Source of the DNA: an uncultured bacterium
GTDB taxonomy: Bacteria; Verrucomicrobiota; Lentisphaeria; Oligosphaerales; Oligosphaeraceae
Direction: 5' to 3'
Assembly (NCBI GenBank): GCA_902776645.1
Contig: CACYQT010000024.1
Location: 1-64,000, forward strand
Length of the DNA: 64,000 nucleotides
Both the position numbers and the translations under genes were made by a program. Within the stretch, counting starts at the first letter, position 1, and each line of letters begins with the position of its first letter. The notes under the pieces are model-generated. The model saw only the letters and a list, made by a program, of their open reading frames with translations, had not been told where the DNA came from and searched no databases. This document shows positions 25,665 through 35,423 of the stretch, piece by piece.

Positions 25665-27077
25665 ATGACGACACTCTCATTCCACAACTCCCTGACACAC
25701 CGCGTTCAAGAGTTCAAGCCAATTGAAAACGACCATATCGGCCTGTACACATGCGGCCCCACCGTCTATAATTTCGCCCACATCGGCAACTTCAGATGCT
25801 ACGCCTTCGAAGACATCCTCAAAAGGACTCTTCGCTTCTTCAATTTCAACGTCAAGCATGTCATGAATCTGACGGATGTCGACGACAAGACCATCCGCGG
25901 CTCCCGCGCCGCCCACATCCCGCTCAACGACTTCACGCAGAAATACAAGGACGCCTTCTTCCAGGATATCAAGACGCTCCGCATCGTCCCCGCGGACGTC
26001 TATCCCGCCGCGACGGCCCATATTCCGGAGATGATTGAAATCATCAAGGCCTTGTTTGAAAAAGGCATCGCCTATCAGGCGGAAGACAAGTCCATCTATT
26101 TCTCCATCGCCAAATGGCCCCGCTACGGGCAGCTCGTCCATATCGACCATGACCAGATGAAGGTCGGCGCCCGCGTCTCCATGGACGAATACGCCAAGGA
26201 GTCCGTCGCGGATTTCGCCCTGTGGAAAGCCTATGACGAAGCCGACGGCGACGTCGCGTGGGATTCGCCGTGGGGCAAGGGACGCCCGGGCTGGCATATC
26301 GAATGCTCCGCCATGTCGTCCAAATATCTGGGCAAGACGTTCGACATCCATTGCGGCGGCATCGACAACATGTTCCCGCACCACGAAGATGAAATCGCGC
26401 AGTCCGAAGCCGCGAACGGCGTGAAATTCGTCAACTACTGGCTCCATTGCGCGCATCTGATGGTCGATGGGCAGAAGATGTCCAAATCCCTTGGCAATTT
26501 CTACACGCTGCGCGACATTCTGGACAAAGGCTACACGGGCCGTGAAATCCGCTGGGTTCTCATCGGCACGCATTACCGCCAGTCTCTCAACTTCTCCTTC
26601 AAGGCTTTGGATGACGCGCGCGTATCCCTCCAGCGGCTGGACGCGCTCCGTTCGCGTCTGCTCGAAAACGCGGCCGTCGCCGACGACAAGCAGGACGCGC
26701 AGGTGGACGAACTGCTCAAAAACGCCATTGACGCCTTCGGCGCCGCCCTCGCGGACGATCTGAACATCTCCGCCGCTCTCGCCGCCGTCTTCGACCTCCT
26801 CCGTGAACTCAACAAGCTGATGGACGAAAAACGCTGCCTCGGCGTCAACGCCAAAAACGCCTTGGAGACCATCAAGAAGATCGACACCGTTCTCGCCGTC
26901 TTCGAGCCGGACCAGGACGATTCCGTTCCCCCCGAAATCCAGAAGATGGCCGAAGACCGCCAGGCCGCCCGCAAGGCGAAGGATTTCGCCACGGCCGACG
27001 CCCTCCGTAAACAGCTGGACGAACTCGGCTGGGTCGTCGAAGACACGCCCAAAGGTCCGCGCGTCAAACGGAAATAA
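25665..27077 (+). CDS. cysS: Cysteinyl-tRNA synthetase
   Basis: A 470-residue class I synthetase charging tRNA-Cys. Motifs: [17 protein letters not shown] (HIGH as HIGN, with the zinc Cys), [41 protein letters not shown] (zinc and Cys recognition), KMSKSLGN and the C-terminal DALR-like region with [22 protein letters not shown]. The length is normal. The start is preceded by CAAGAGA, a weak SD. Confidence 0.97.
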   Translation: MTTLSFHNSLTHRVQEFKPIENDHIGLYTCGPTVYNFAHIGNFRCYAFEDILKRTLRFFNFNVKHVMNLTDVDDKTIRGSRAAHIPLNDFTQKYKDAFFQDIKTLRIVPADVYPAATAHIPEMIEIIKALFEKGIAYQAEDKSIYFSIAKWPRYGQLVHIDHDQMKVGARVSMDEYAKESVADFALWKAYDEADGDVAWDSPWGKGRPGWHIECSAMSSKYLGKTFDIHCGGIDNMFPHHEDEIAQSEAANGVKFVNYWLHCAHLMVDGQKMSKSLGNFYTLRDILDKGYTGREIRWVLIGTHYRQSLNFSFKALDDARVSLQRLDALRSRLLENAAVADDKQDAQVDELLKNAIDAFGAALADDLNISAALAAVFDLLRELNKLMDEKRCLGVNAKNALETIKKIDTVLAVFEPDQDDSVPPEIQKMAEDRQAARKAKDFATADALRKQLDELGWVVEDTPKGPRVKRK

Positions 27078-27133
27078 CCAACTGCTTTGCCAAGTTAAAA
27101 TCTAAATAAATAATTCAATATTTTCTAAAACAT

Positions 27134-27173
27134 CTAGAAATTCTAGAGCATCTAGCGCTTCTAGAAAATCTAG
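27134..27173. repeat. 9-bp-period TCTAG array
   Basis: CTAG occurs at 27134, 27143, 27152, 27161 and 27170, an exact 9-bp period, in units such as TCTAGAAAT, TCTAGAGCA and TCTAGCGCT. It lies between cysS and an RNA methyltransferase gene. The same period and core recur at 47876-47925. CTAG is often rare in bacterial genomes, so the density is notable. Confidence 0.75.
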
Positions 27174-27185
27174 TAAAAAACAAAC

Positions 27186-28157
27186 ATGCTTTTCTACGCG
27201 ACGTTCATCTCCGGCTTCGATCCATTGGTTGCAAAACTGATGCATCGTGACGGGATGGACGTCGTTCGCTTGATGGACGGCGCCGTGGAGTTCGAATCGA
27301 AAACGATTCCAGCAGACATCCCCTACCTTAATAATATATTCATCGTCCTCCGCCGTCTTTCACATACCAATCTGAACAAGCTCGCACAGGATGTCATCGC
27401 GAATCAGACTGAACGCATTCCGTTCAAGCCCAAAAACTTCCGCGTATTCGTCTCGCAGGAGAACGAACTTGTCTCCCTGCCGGGCGGTCTCATGCACGAC
27501 GTGGTCGAGACCTTCACGCGAATCTCCCGTTCGCCATTCTCGCCGCGGCAGGCCGAAGCGGAATTCTGGCTTCTCGCACGCAGCGAAGGCGTCTCCTACT
27601 GTCTCTACCGCCTGACATCCGTCAAAAAGCATTGCGCAAAAGGCGAACTCCGCCCGGAGCTCGCCACGCTGCTCTGCGAATGCAGCGATCCGAAAGACGA
27701 CGACATCATGCTCGACCCGTTTGCCGGATCTGGCTCCATCCCGTTCGCGCGCAGCCGTTTAAGGGCATCCTTCCATGGCATTTTCGCTTCCGAGATCAAT
27801 GCGGAGCTTGTGGAAGCCATCAAACGGAAGGCGCGTAAAATCCCAAACGGCAAAATGCAGCGGTCCTTTTTCGTCCGCCAGCAGGATTTTCTCTCCAACA
27901 CGTTCCAGCCGGACTACTTCTCCGCCATTGTCACGGATCCGCCATGGGGCATCTACGAGCCTGTCCCCCATGACTTCTATCCATCTGTCCTCAAGGAATT
28001 TGCACGTATTCTCAAGCCGAATGGACGCCTTGTCATGCTGACCGCCTATCCAGACGTCTCCAGCATGATGCCGCCGTCGTTCAAACCGGTATCGGAATAC
28101 CATATTCTAGTCTCCGGCCAGAAAGCGACCGTTTTTTCATGGAGAAAGTCACCTTGA
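27186..28157 (+). CDS. TRM11/UPF0020-type RNA guanine-N2 methyltransferase
   Basis: A 323-residue SAM-dependent methyltransferase. The N-terminal about 130 residues are divergent, possibly a reduced RNA-binding domain. The catalytic part has LDPFAGSGSIPFARSRL (SAM motif I), FASEINAELVEAIKRKA and the motif IV VTDPPWGIYEP, where DPPWG is typical of N2-guanine methyltransferases acting on tRNA or rRNA (Trm11/TrmG10/RlmL-like). The substrate cannot be assigned. ATG lies 12 nt after the CTAG array with no SD. Confidence 0.7.
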   Translation: MLFYATFISGFDPLVAKLMHRDGMDVVRLMDGAVEFESKTIPADIPYLNNIFIVLRRLSHTNLNKLAQDVIANQTERIPFKPKNFRVFVSQENELVSLPGGLMHDVVETFTRISRSPFSPRQAEAEFWLLARSEGVSYCLYRLTSVKKHCAKGELRPELATLLCECSDPKDDDIMLDPFAGSGSIPFARSRLRASFHGIFASEINAELVEAIKRKARKIPNGKMQRSFFVRQQDFLSNTFQPDYFSAIVTDPPWGIYEPVPHDFYPSVLKEFARILKPNGRLVMLTAYPDVSSMMPPSFKPVSEYHILVSGQKATVFSWRKSP

Positions 28158-28263
28158 ATCAAAATATTTTCATTCAAACCACCGGAATAAATTTATGACG
28201 AACCTTTTTACATATATATTATCTATTTTTGCATTTCTCCACCCACAAGATAAAGAAACGACG

Positions 28264-29871
28264 ATGAAATTCCCTGAAAACATCAAAAACATCGGCATCA
28301 CCTCCCTTTCCGGCATACCGAACAAAGAACGCCTGGCCATCGGCTGCGAACGCCTCAAAGCGTTGGGATTGAATCCAATCCAGGCAACGGTCCAAGCTCC
28401 GCCACAGCGTTATCTGGCCGCTCCGGACGAAGAGCGCATCCGCCAGTTCCATGAACTGCTCGCCAATCAGGACATGGACGCCATCATCATGGCCTGCGGC
28501 GGCTACGGCTCCTCCCGCATCGTCAATTCACTGAATTGGGAGTTGATCCGTTCACGCAACATTCCCATCGTCGGCTATTCGGATGTCTCAGGACTCCATC
28601 TGGCCGCTCTTAAGCATGGCTGCCGCAACCATGTCCACGGCCCCATGGTATCCGCCGGAATCGGCGCAAAGCTCGACACGCCAGAACGTAAGGCCGCCTA
28701 TGAGAAGACGATGCAATCCCTCTGTAACGTGCTTTCAGGCGAGAAAAACCTTCTTCCGCCGGACGCCAAACTGACCGTCATGAAGCCCGGCAAGGCCACG
28801 GGGCCGCTCGTCCCCACGAACCTTTCCCTCCTCCATGATCTGATCGGCACGCCGTCCATGCCGGATCTCTCCGGAGCGATTCTCGCTATTGAAGACGTCA
28901 ACGAACCGGCCTACAAAATCGACCGCTATCTGACCAAGCTGAAGGTCTCCGGCCATCTGGGCCGTATCAGAGGCCTTATCTACGGCGCTTTCACGGATAC
29001 GGTGGATGAAGAATACCTGCCGGACGTTCTCGCGGAATTCGCCGCGCAGATCAACGGCCCAGTCGTCTCCGGCCTGGAATTCGGCCATGTCTTCCCGACG
29101 CTGAGCCTCCCTGTCGGAAAGGAAGTCACATTGGATGCGTCTACGGACACGCCCACGCTGTTTCTTGCACCCATATCCGACTACGAATCATGCATTTACC
29201 AAGCAAAAGGCTTCACGCTCGGCTATCGTTTCCTGTCGCCGAAAACCATTGAGGCCGACAAGAAATATCCGCTCGTCGTCTTCCTCCACGGCGCAGGAGA
29301 ACGCGGCATGGACAACCATGTCCAGCTCGTCCATGTCCTGCCGAAATTCGTGCAGAACGACATCCGCGAGCAATTCCCCTGCTTCGTCGCCGCCCCGCAA
29401 TGCCCTGAAGGGCAGCAATGGGTCAACACGCCATGGGGCCTCAAACAGCATGACATGCCGCAGACGATGTCCGACTCCCTTGCCGCCGTCAGCGGACTGA
29501 TCGACGACCTCCTGCTGGACTATCCCATCGACGCCTCCCGCATCTACGTGATGGGCATCTCCATGGGCGGCTACGGCACATGGGATCTCGTCATGCGCTT
29601 CCCGAAGCGTTTCGCTGCAGCCGTTCCGATCTGCGGCGGGGCCGACATCAAGCAAGCCGCTCTGATCAAGGATCTTCCGATATGGGCCTTCCATGGCGAC
29701 TCCGACACGGCCGTCCCCACCTACCGTTCGCAGTCCATGGTCGCGGCATTGAAGGAAGCTGGCGGCGATCCGAAATACACGGAATTTCCGAACTGCGGCC
29801 ACAACGCATGGGGCCCCGCCATCGAGACGCCCGAACTCCTTCCATGGCTGTTTTCACAACGCCTAAAATAA
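28264..29871 (+). CDS. LD-carboxypeptidase (S66) fused to alpha/beta hydrolase
   Basis: This 535-residue fusion begins with an S66-family LD-carboxypeptidase (about residues 1-300) that would cleave the L,D bond of recycled murein peptides: MACGGYGSSRIVN, nucleophile Ser in VGYSDVSGLH, Glu in LAIEDVNEPAYKIDRYL, His in LEFGHVFPTLSLP. From about residue 309 follows a complete esterase-type alpha/beta hydrolase: VVFLHGAGERG, Ser in VMGISMGGYGTWD, Asp in HGDSDTAVP, His in NCGHNAWG. Both triads look intact. Start 28264 gives the normal S66 N-terminus; an in-frame ATG at 28195 would add a poorly conserved hydrophobic lead. Likely cytosolic. How the two activities combine is unknown. Confidence 0.85.
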   Translation: MKFPENIKNIGITSLSGIPNKERLAIGCERLKALGLNPIQATVQAPPQRYLAAPDEERIRQFHELLANQDMDAIIMACGGYGSSRIVNSLNWELIRSRNIPIVGYSDVSGLHLAALKHGCRNHVHGPMVSAGIGAKLDTPERKAAYEKTMQSLCNVLSGEKNLLPPDAKLTVMKPGKATGPLVPTNLSLLHDLIGTPSMPDLSGAILAIEDVNEPAYKIDRYLTKLKVSGHLGRIRGLIYGAFTDTVDEEYLPDVLAEFAAQINGPVVSGLEFGHVFPTLSLPVGKEVTLDASTDTPTLFLAPISDYESCIYQAKGFTLGYRFLSPKTIEADKKYPLVVFLHGAGERGMDNHVQLVHVLPKFVQNDIREQFPCFVAAPQCPEGQQWVNTPWGLKQHDMPQTMSDSLAAVSGLIDDLLLDYPIDASRIYVMGISMGGYGTWDLVMRFPKRFAAAVPICGGADIKQAALIKDLPIWAFHGDSDTAVPTYRSQSMVAALKEAGGDPKYTEFPNCGHNAWGPAIETPELLPWLFSQRLK

Positions 29872-29880
29872 TGAAAAGGA

Positions 29881-29908
29881 TTGCTTTATTGATTAAAAGC
29901 ATTATATT
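29881..29908 (+). promoter_or_regulatory. Putative sigma70 promoter for the RNB exoribonuclease gene
   Basis: TTGCTT (29881-29886), a 16-nt spacer and TATATT (29903-29908) lie about 57 nt before the ATG at 29965. This is a visual match only. Confidence 0.4.
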
Positions 29909-29964
29909 AAGCCGTTTATATGTGACTTATCGTAGTCGTGCCTGAACAGGCCACACACCGCAAA

Positions 29965-31944
29965 ATGGATTTTCTCGTCAATACAATCATAGACTACTTC
30001 GCCAGCAACAACGAAATGTCATTAGCTTTCGTCGTCAAGCCTGGCGTGGAACGTCTGCAGGTCCAAAGCGCCGTCAAGACGGAGAAAATCACGCCCCGCC
30101 AGATACTTGTATCGCATGGCGTGGCGAACGGCGTCAACCTGTCCAAGCTATCGGAAATCCTGAACGCCGTCAATGAGGCCAAGAAGGAAATCGAGATTGA
30201 TTTTCTTTGGGAGAACCTTCTGGAAAAGAACGGGCAGCTATCCGTCGAAGATATTTGCAAGGAGTATTTTGGAGACACGAATCCGGTCAACATATCCGCT
30301 CTCGCCCGCGTCATGCTGGAGGACACGGTCCATTTCAAACGCGTCCAGAATCAATTCACGGTGAACAGCCGTGAGGAGGCGGAGAAAATCGAAGAGCTGA
30401 GACGCCAGCGGGCCGAAAAGGCCGCCTTGCGCGAACGGACGGTGAAATGGCTCGCGGACACGCTCGCCGCCAAGCCCTCCGAACCTCCCCAACCTGTTCC
30501 GGAAGAACAGGAACTGTTCATCTCGCAGGTGATTGACTTCCTCCTCCGCGGCGCCAACAATGAAGCGGTCAATCTGCTCTCATCCGCCAGCGTGAAGCTC
30601 AATGTACGCGAAGTCGCCATCCGCATGCTCCGCAACTGCGGCAGATTTCCGGAAGAGGCGGACGAATTCCTCCTCGCCAACGGCATCCATGCAGGTTTCT
30701 CCAGAACCGTCTTGGAGGAGACGGACAAGCTTGAAGCGTTCCCCGAGGACGCACAACGGCTTGATTTGACGCACCTTGAGGTGTTTTCCATCGATGACGA
30801 GGAGACCATGGAGATCGACGACGCCCTCTCCTGCCGGACGGAAGGCGACAAGACAATCGTCGGAATCCATATCGCGGATCCAGCCTATTTCGTGAAAAAG
30901 GACACGCCGATCGATCTCGCCGCGGAAGACCGCCCGCTCTCCCTCTATCTTCCGACCACCTTCGTCCCGATGTTTCCGGAACGTCTCAGCCATGATCTCG
31001 CCAGCCTTGTGCAGGACAAGGTGCGCCCTTCCCTGACATTCACCGTCACGTTCGACGTGAACGGCGATATCGATGACTGGTCTATCTGCTCCGCAAAGGT
31101 GAAAGTCACGAAACGGCTGACCTACGTCGAAGCGGATAGAATGCTGGAATCCGGAAACGACTCCATCTCGGACGCCATGCGCAAGCTGGAGGCCGTTTCG
31201 CGGAAGCTCCACCAATATCGTGAAGAGGACGGTGCCGTCTCCCTCAACCGCCCGGAAATGAAAATCCGCGTGCGCGGCGAACAGATCACCGTCGAACACG
31301 TCGACCAGGAGACGCCGTCCCACCAGATGGTCGGCGAATTCATGATTCTCGCCAACAATCTCGCCGCCAAATACGCGCTTGTCCATGACATACCCGTCAT
31401 CTACCGCGCGCAGGAGGAACCGTCCGAACCCGTCCATCCCATCCGGCGGTACGAACCATGTCTCTTCGACCAGATGATCCGCCGCATGCGCCGTACCCAT
31501 CTCTCCACATATCCCGCCCCGCATTTCGGCCTTGGGCTGGACCTGTATGTACAGGTCAGCTCCCCCCTGCGCCGCTATGCGGATCTTGTCATCCTCCGGC
31601 AGCTCTCCGCGCACTTCGCCAACCAGCCCCTCCCCTACCGGCAGGAGGAGCTCTTCTCCATTCTCGACAACGTGGACAGCACGGCCAGCCAGAACAAATC
31701 CCTCGAACGGGAGGCGAACAAGTTCTGGATGCTCGAATACATCGCGAGAAACTGCATCGGAAAGGAATTCGACGCAATCGTCGTCAGGCAGGAAGGCAAT
31801 CTCGTTCTGGCGGAAATCGACAAACTCTTCGAACGCGGCGTCGTCTACACCCGCGACCATGTCAAATTCGGTGAACGAATTCGCGTCCGGATAAAAGATT
31901 CTTCGCCGAAAAATGGACGACTCGCCATGGAGATGCTAAATTAA
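29965..31944 (+). CDS. RNB-domain (RNase II/R family) exoribonuclease
   Basis: This 659-residue protein has a divergent N-terminal region of about 280 residues (with DFLWENLLEKNGQ and a Glu/Arg-rich helix). The RNB catalytic domain follows: SIDDEETMEIDDALSC (metal-binding aspartates), VGIHIADPAYFVKKDTPID, TFVPMFPERLSHDLASL, GEFMILANNLAAK, PLRRYADLVILRQL and a C-terminal OB/S1-like segment. It would degrade RNA 3' to 5', processively if RNase II-like. ATG 29965 was preferred over GTG 29938; neither has a strong SD. It is shorter than E. coli RNase R, and cold-shock domains are not evident. Confidence 0.82.
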   Translation: MDFLVNTIIDYFASNNEMSLAFVVKPGVERLQVQSAVKTEKITPRQILVSHGVANGVNLSKLSEILNAVNEAKKEIEIDFLWENLLEKNGQLSVEDICKEYFGDTNPVNISALARVMLEDTVHFKRVQNQFTVNSREEAEKIEELRRQRAEKAALRERTVKWLADTLAAKPSEPPQPVPEEQELFISQVIDFLLRGANNEAVNLLSSASVKLNVREVAIRMLRNCGRFPEEADEFLLANGIHAGFSRTVLEETDKLEAFPEDAQRLDLTHLEVFSIDDEETMEIDDALSCRTEGDKTIVGIHIADPAYFVKKDTPIDLAAEDRPLSLYLPTTFVPMFPERLSHDLASLVQDKVRPSLTFTVTFDVNGDIDDWSICSAKVKVTKRLTYVEADRMLESGNDSISDAMRKLEAVSRKLHQYREEDGAVSLNRPEMKIRVRGEQITVEHVDQETPSHQMVGEFMILANNLAAKYALVHDIPVIYRAQEEPSEPVHPIRRYEPCLFDQMIRRMRRTHLSTYPAPHFGLGLDLYVQVSSPLRRYADLVILRQLSAHFANQPLPYRQEELFSILDNVDSTASQNKSLEREANKFWMLEYIARNCIGKEFDAIVVRQEGNLVLAEIDKLFERGVVYTRDHVKFGERIRVRIKDSSPKNGRLAMEMLN

Positions 31945-32007
31945 GGAAACATACTTTTTAAATATCTTTTTTCCGAACAACCACCCACAGAAGACAACGC
32001 ACGCCCA

Positions 32008-33309
32008 ATGAATGATCTAATCTTAAAGGATTTCGTCGATCGCAAGGCTCTGGAGAAGATCCAGCTGGCCCGTCTGCAGGACACCGTCACAAGACTCTAT
32101 GAGAATGTCGAGTTCTACCACAAGGCTTTTGACGAAAAGGGCGTCAAGCCGCGCGATCTCGTCACGCTCGCGGATCTTGCGAAATTTCCGACGACCATCA
32201 AGACGGATCTCCGCGACCACTATCCCTTCGGCCTGCTCGCCGTCCCCCAGAAGGACATCGTCCGAATCCATGCCTCCAGCGGAACCACCGGCAAGCCGAC
32301 CGTCGTCTGCTACACGAAAAAGGACATCGAAATCTGGGCGGAGACCATGGCCCGCGCCCTCATCTGCGGCGGCGCGACGGAAGACGACATCATCCAGGTC
32401 GGCTACGGCTACGGCCTCTTCACGGGCGGCCTCGGCGCGCATTACGGCGCGGAACGCCTCGGCGCGTCCGTCATCCCGATGGGCGGCGGCTCCACGGAAA
32501 AGCAGCTGATGCTCATCCGCGACTTCGGCACGACCGTCATCTGCTGCACGCCTTCCTTCTTCATCCATCTGATTGAAGAAGCGGAGAAAATCGGCCTCGA
32601 TCTCCATGACACCAAACTGCGCATCGGCGTCTTCGGCGCTGAGCCGTGGACGGAAGGCATGCGCGACTTGATCCAGCAGAAGACCGGCATCAAGGCGCAT
32701 GACGTGTTCGGCCTTTCCGAAATCATGGGCCCCGGCGTCGCCATGGACTGCGAAGCCCACGACGGCCTCCATATCTTCGAAGACCACTACTATCCGGAAA
32801 TCCTCAACCCCGACACAGGCGAAGTCATGCCTCCCGGAGAGGAAGGCGAATTGACGCTGACCACCATCACGAAGGAAGGAATGCCGCTCCTCCGCTACCG
32901 CACCCATGACATCTCCCGCCTCATCTACGAGAAGTGCTCCTGCGGCCGCACGCTCGTCCGTATGGAGAAGGTCCGCCGCCGCAGCGACGACATGCTCATC
33001 ATCCGCGGCGTCAACCTCTTCCCGTCGCAGGTCGAAAGCGTCCTGCTCACCGTCAAAGGCGTCGAACCGCACTACCAGCTGGTCGTCACCCGCACGAAGG
33101 CGATGGACGAACTGGAGATCAAGGTGGAGGTCCAGCCCGCCATGTTCCAGGACGCCGTCAAAGGCCTCGAACAGCTGCGCGCCGAAATCGGCAACCACAT
33201 CAAGCAGATCATCGGCCTGAACGCCAAGATCACGCTCGTCGAGCCCGGAACCATCGAACGCTCCTCCGGCAAGGCCAAACGCGTCATCGACCTCCGCAAC
33301 CAGAAATAA
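32008..33309 (+). CDS. paaK: Phenylacetate-CoA ligase-type acyl-CoA ligase
   Basis: A 433-residue AMP-forming ligase. Family features: [18 protein letters not shown], the AMP motif [57 protein letters not shown] and the C-terminal [19 protein letters not shown]. It makes aryl-acetyl-CoA from the acid with ATP, or runs in reverse with aryl-CoA to gain ATP. In anaerobes such ligases accompany indolepyruvate/phenylpyruvate ferredoxin oxidoreductases, so together with the operon at 2.1-4.9 kb it may serve aromatic amino-acid fermentation (inference; the genes are 27 kb apart). There is no clear SD. Confidence 0.9.
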   Translation: MNDLILKDFVDRKALEKIQLARLQDTVTRLYENVEFYHKAFDEKGVKPRDLVTLADLAKFPTTIKTDLRDHYPFGLLAVPQKDIVRIHASSGTTGKPTVVCYTKKDIEIWAETMARALICGGATEDDIIQVGYGYGLFTGGLGAHYGAERLGASVIPMGGGSTEKQLMLIRDFGTTVICCTPSFFIHLIEEAEKIGLDLHDTKLRIGVFGAEPWTEGMRDLIQQKTGIKAHDVFGLSEIMGPGVAMDCEAHDGLHIFEDHYYPEILNPDTGEVMPPGEEGELTLTTITKEGMPLLRYRTHDISRLIYEKCSCGRTLVRMEKVRRRSDDMLIIRGVNLFPSQVESVLLTVKGVEPHYQLVVTRTKAMDELEIKVEVQPAMFQDAVKGLEQLRAEIGNHIKQIIGLNAKITLVEPGTIERSSGKAKRVIDLRNQK

Positions 33310-33333
33310 CCCTGCAACCCATTGAATACCAAT

Positions 33334-34086
33334 ATGATCAAAGTCACCATCTGGAACGAATTCATCCACGAAAACACACAGGAAGCCGCCAAGAAGATGT
33401 ATCCGGGCGGACTCCATCTCGCCATCGGCAAAGGCATCGCCTGCGACGATTTCGCCATTAAATACGCGACGCTCGAACAGGACGAAAACCATGGCCTCTC
33501 CGAAGAGGTGCTCGCCGACACGGACGTCCTCCTCTGGTGGGGCCATTGCGCACATGACAAAGTGAAGGACGAAGTCGTGGACCGCGTCATGAACAACGTC
33601 TGGAACGGCATGGGTCTCATCTGCCTCCATTCCGCCCATATGTCCAAAGTCTTCCGCCGCCTCAACGGTACCTCCGGCAAGCTGATTTGGCGCGAGGCCA
33701 ACGAACGCGAACGCATCTGGTGCACCAATCCGGGCCACCCCATCGCGCAGGGCCTTCCGGAATCCTTCGTGCTCGACTACGAAGAGATGTACGGCGAACC
33801 CTTCATGGTTGCCCCGGATGCGCAACCCGTTTTCATCTCGTGGTTTGAAGGTGGAAACGTCTTCCGTAGCGGCGTCACGCTGCAGCGCGGCAACGGCCGT
33901 ATCTTCTACTTCCGCCCCGGGCACGAAACCTTCCCGACGTACTACAACCAAAACGTGCTGAAGGTCATCTCCAACGGCGTCCGCTGGTGCGCCCCCACCG
34001 TCCGTTTCCCGTATCCGCCGACACATCGCCCGAACGCGGATGAACAGATTTCGCCGAAAGTTCGCCAGACGTCCCCTGAAGCCTAA
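33334..34086 (+). CDS. ThuA-like (trehalose utilisation) domain protein
   Basis: A 250-residue cytosolic protein with the class-I glutamine-amidotransferase-like ThuA fold: VTIWNEFIHE, LADTDVLLWWGHCAHDKVKDEVVDRV, GMGLICLHSAH, WREANERERIWCTNPGHPIAQGLP, YGEPF and RIFYFRPGHETFPTYYN. ThuA-like proteins are linked to disaccharide and keto-sugar metabolism. ATG 33334 is preferred over an in-frame TTG at 33322. The stop abuts the ATG of the HD gene (TAA-ATG), so both are one transcription unit with paaK, 24 bp upstream. Confidence 0.85.
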   Translation: MIKVTIWNEFIHENTQEAAKKMYPGGLHLAIGKGIACDDFAIKYATLEQDENHGLSEEVLADTDVLLWWGHCAHDKVKDEVVDRVMNNVWNGMGLICLHSAHMSKVFRRLNGTSGKLIWREANERERIWCTNPGHPIAQGLPESFVLDYEEMYGEPFMVAPDAQPVFISWFEGGNVFRSGVTLQRGNGRIFYFRPGHETFPTYYNQNVLKVISNGVRWCAPTVRFPYPPTHRPNADEQISPKVRQTSPEA

Positions 34087-34635
34087 ATGGACGCGATTTC
34101 CATCATCGAACACTTCTATCCGGCGGATGATGACTTCCGGAATTTGTTGCTATTGCACAGCAACCAAGTGAAAGACAAGGCGCTTCAAATCCTGTCCAAT
34201 TGCGGTCTGCAATTGGACAGGACCATCGTCGAAAACGGCGCCCTTCTGCATGACATCGGCATCGGCCGATGCCATGCGCCGTCGATTCTGTGCAACGGCA
34301 CGGAACCGTATCTGGCCCATGGGATCATCGGCGCGGCGATGCTACGCGAATTGGATCCGTCCCTTGAACCGTATGCGCGAATTTGCGAACGCCATACGGG
34401 AACCGGCATCACCGCTGCCGAAATCGCGGCGCAAAAGCTTCCGATTCCAGTCAAAGACTATCTTCCCGAAACAGCCGAGGAAAAGCTTATCTGCCTCGCG
34501 GACAAATTCTTCTCGAAATCCGGAGACCTGCAGGAGAAAAGCCTTTCGGACATCCGCCGCTCCCTTTCACGTTTCGGCTCCGACACGCTTGCCCGTCTCG
34601 ACGAAATGTGCGCCCTCTTTTCTTTGAAGGCATGA
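34087..34635 (+). CDS. HD-domain phosphohydrolase
   Basis: A 182-residue protein with the HD metal-binding motif: LLHSNQVKDKALQIL (first His), NGALLHDIGIGRC (HD), LAHGIIGAAMLREL and CERHTGTGI. It matches small HDIG/YfbR-like metal-dependent phosphohydrolases acting on nucleotides or related phosphates. The start directly follows the ThuA stop. The substrate is not inferable. The C-terminus (KFFSKSGDLQEKSLSDIRRSLSRFG) is helical. Confidence 0.85.
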   Translation: MDAISIIEHFYPADDDFRNLLLLHSNQVKDKALQILSNCGLQLDRTIVENGALLHDIGIGRCHAPSILCNGTEPYLAHGIIGAAMLRELDPSLEPYARICERHTGTGITAAEIAAQKLPIPVKDYLPETAEEKLICLADKFFSKSGDLQEKSLSDIRRSLSRFGSDTLARLDEMCALFSLKA

Positions 34636-34901
34636 TTCCTTGCCTTCTGGTGCCGCGGCTCCCCTCTTTTACCATAATATATAAATAAAAGAGCAGGAAG
34701 ATTCACCGCGTTTCCCTCCAAACCGTTACTTTTTGCCGTTCCTGTTTGCTTTTATTCATAATCGCATTACATTATTCAAGATTATCAAAAAGGCCTTTTT
34801 TCCATATTAGATATTTTTTTATACAAGCGTTGTTTTAATAGTGTTGCCGCGTAAAAAACGGCAAAGGCAAAGGACTCACCCCAAAAGTCAAAGGTACAAA
34901 C
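34636..34901. other. AT-rich leader region of the hydrogenase operon
   Basis: This 266-bp stretch has no gene. It contains ACCATAATATATAAA (34671-34685), a 5+5 imperfect inverted repeat TTCAA-GATT-ATCAA near 34775, the palindrome AAAAAGGCCTTTTT and strongly AT-rich DNA. The hydrogenase promoter probably lies here, but no sigma70 pair is convincing. Confidence 0.4.
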
Positions 34902-35417
34902 ATGTGTGAATGCAAGTTGTCAGAAGGCGCGAAGGCAAAATTTGCCGAACTGGACGCCTTCATCGATGGTCTTGGCATCAACGCCAAAGACGATCGCAGG
35001 CGTGGATACCTCATCCAGGTTCTGCACAAGGCTCAGGACATCTTCGGTTATCTCCCCCGCGAAGTGCAGAAGCACGTGGCGGACAAGCTGGTTCTCACGG
35101 AAGCGCAGGTTTCCGGCGTCGTCAGCTTCTACAACTACTTCACAACCGACCCCAAGGGCAAATACTGCGTCAACGTCTGCCTGGGTACGGCATGCTATGT
35201 AAAAGGCTCGGAGAAAGTTCTCTCTGAAATCGAGCGCGTTCTCGGCGTCAAGGCCGACACGGTCCCCACGGCAGATGGTCTCTTCTCCATCTCCGCCCTC
35301 CGTTGCGTCGGTGCCTGCGGCCTGGCTCCCGTCATGGTCGTCAACGGCAAGGTCTACGGCAAGGTCACTCCCGCGAAAGCCGTCGAAATCATCAACGAAT
35401 ACAAGGCAAAGGGCTGA
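34902..35417 (+). CDS. hydC: Hydrogenase gamma subunit, NuoE-like [2Fe-2S] protein
   Basis: A 171-residue thioredoxin-like [2Fe-2S] protein. NuoE features: LIQVLHKAQDIFGYLPREVQKHVADKL, VSGVVSFYNYFTTDPKGKY, and the cluster cysteines in CLGTACYVKG and RCVGACGLAPVMVVN. It is the smallest subunit of trimeric electron-bifurcating [FeFe] hydrogenase HydABC. It is followed by hydB at 6 bp and hydA at 13 bp, giving gene order CBA. No strong SD; upstream is CAAAGGTACAAAC. Confidence 0.93.
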   Translation: MCECKLSEGAKAKFAELDAFIDGLGINAKDDRRRGYLIQVLHKAQDIFGYLPREVQKHVADKLVLTEAQVSGVVSFYNYFTTDPKGKYCVNVCLGTACYVKGSEKVLSEIERVLGVKADTVPTADGLFSISALRCVGACGLAPVMVVNGKVYGKVTPAKAVEIINEYKAKG

Positions 35418-35423
35418 TATAAA

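Noticed and set aside
32023-34113. A 696-codon open frame on the minus strand opposite paaK and the ThuA gene, and similar long antisense frames elsewhere (for example 10932-12566, 37363-39150, 30580-31860)
   Set aside because: They are shadows of GC-rich codon use on the coding strand, have low-complexity Asp/Val/Gly/Arg-rich translations, no SD and no recognisable domains, while the plus-strand genes are well-known families.
19476-34685. Identical 15-mer ACCATAATATATAAA at 19476-19490 and 34671-34685
   Set aside because: A single AT-rich 15-mer pair is expected by chance in a window of this size; not treated as a motif.
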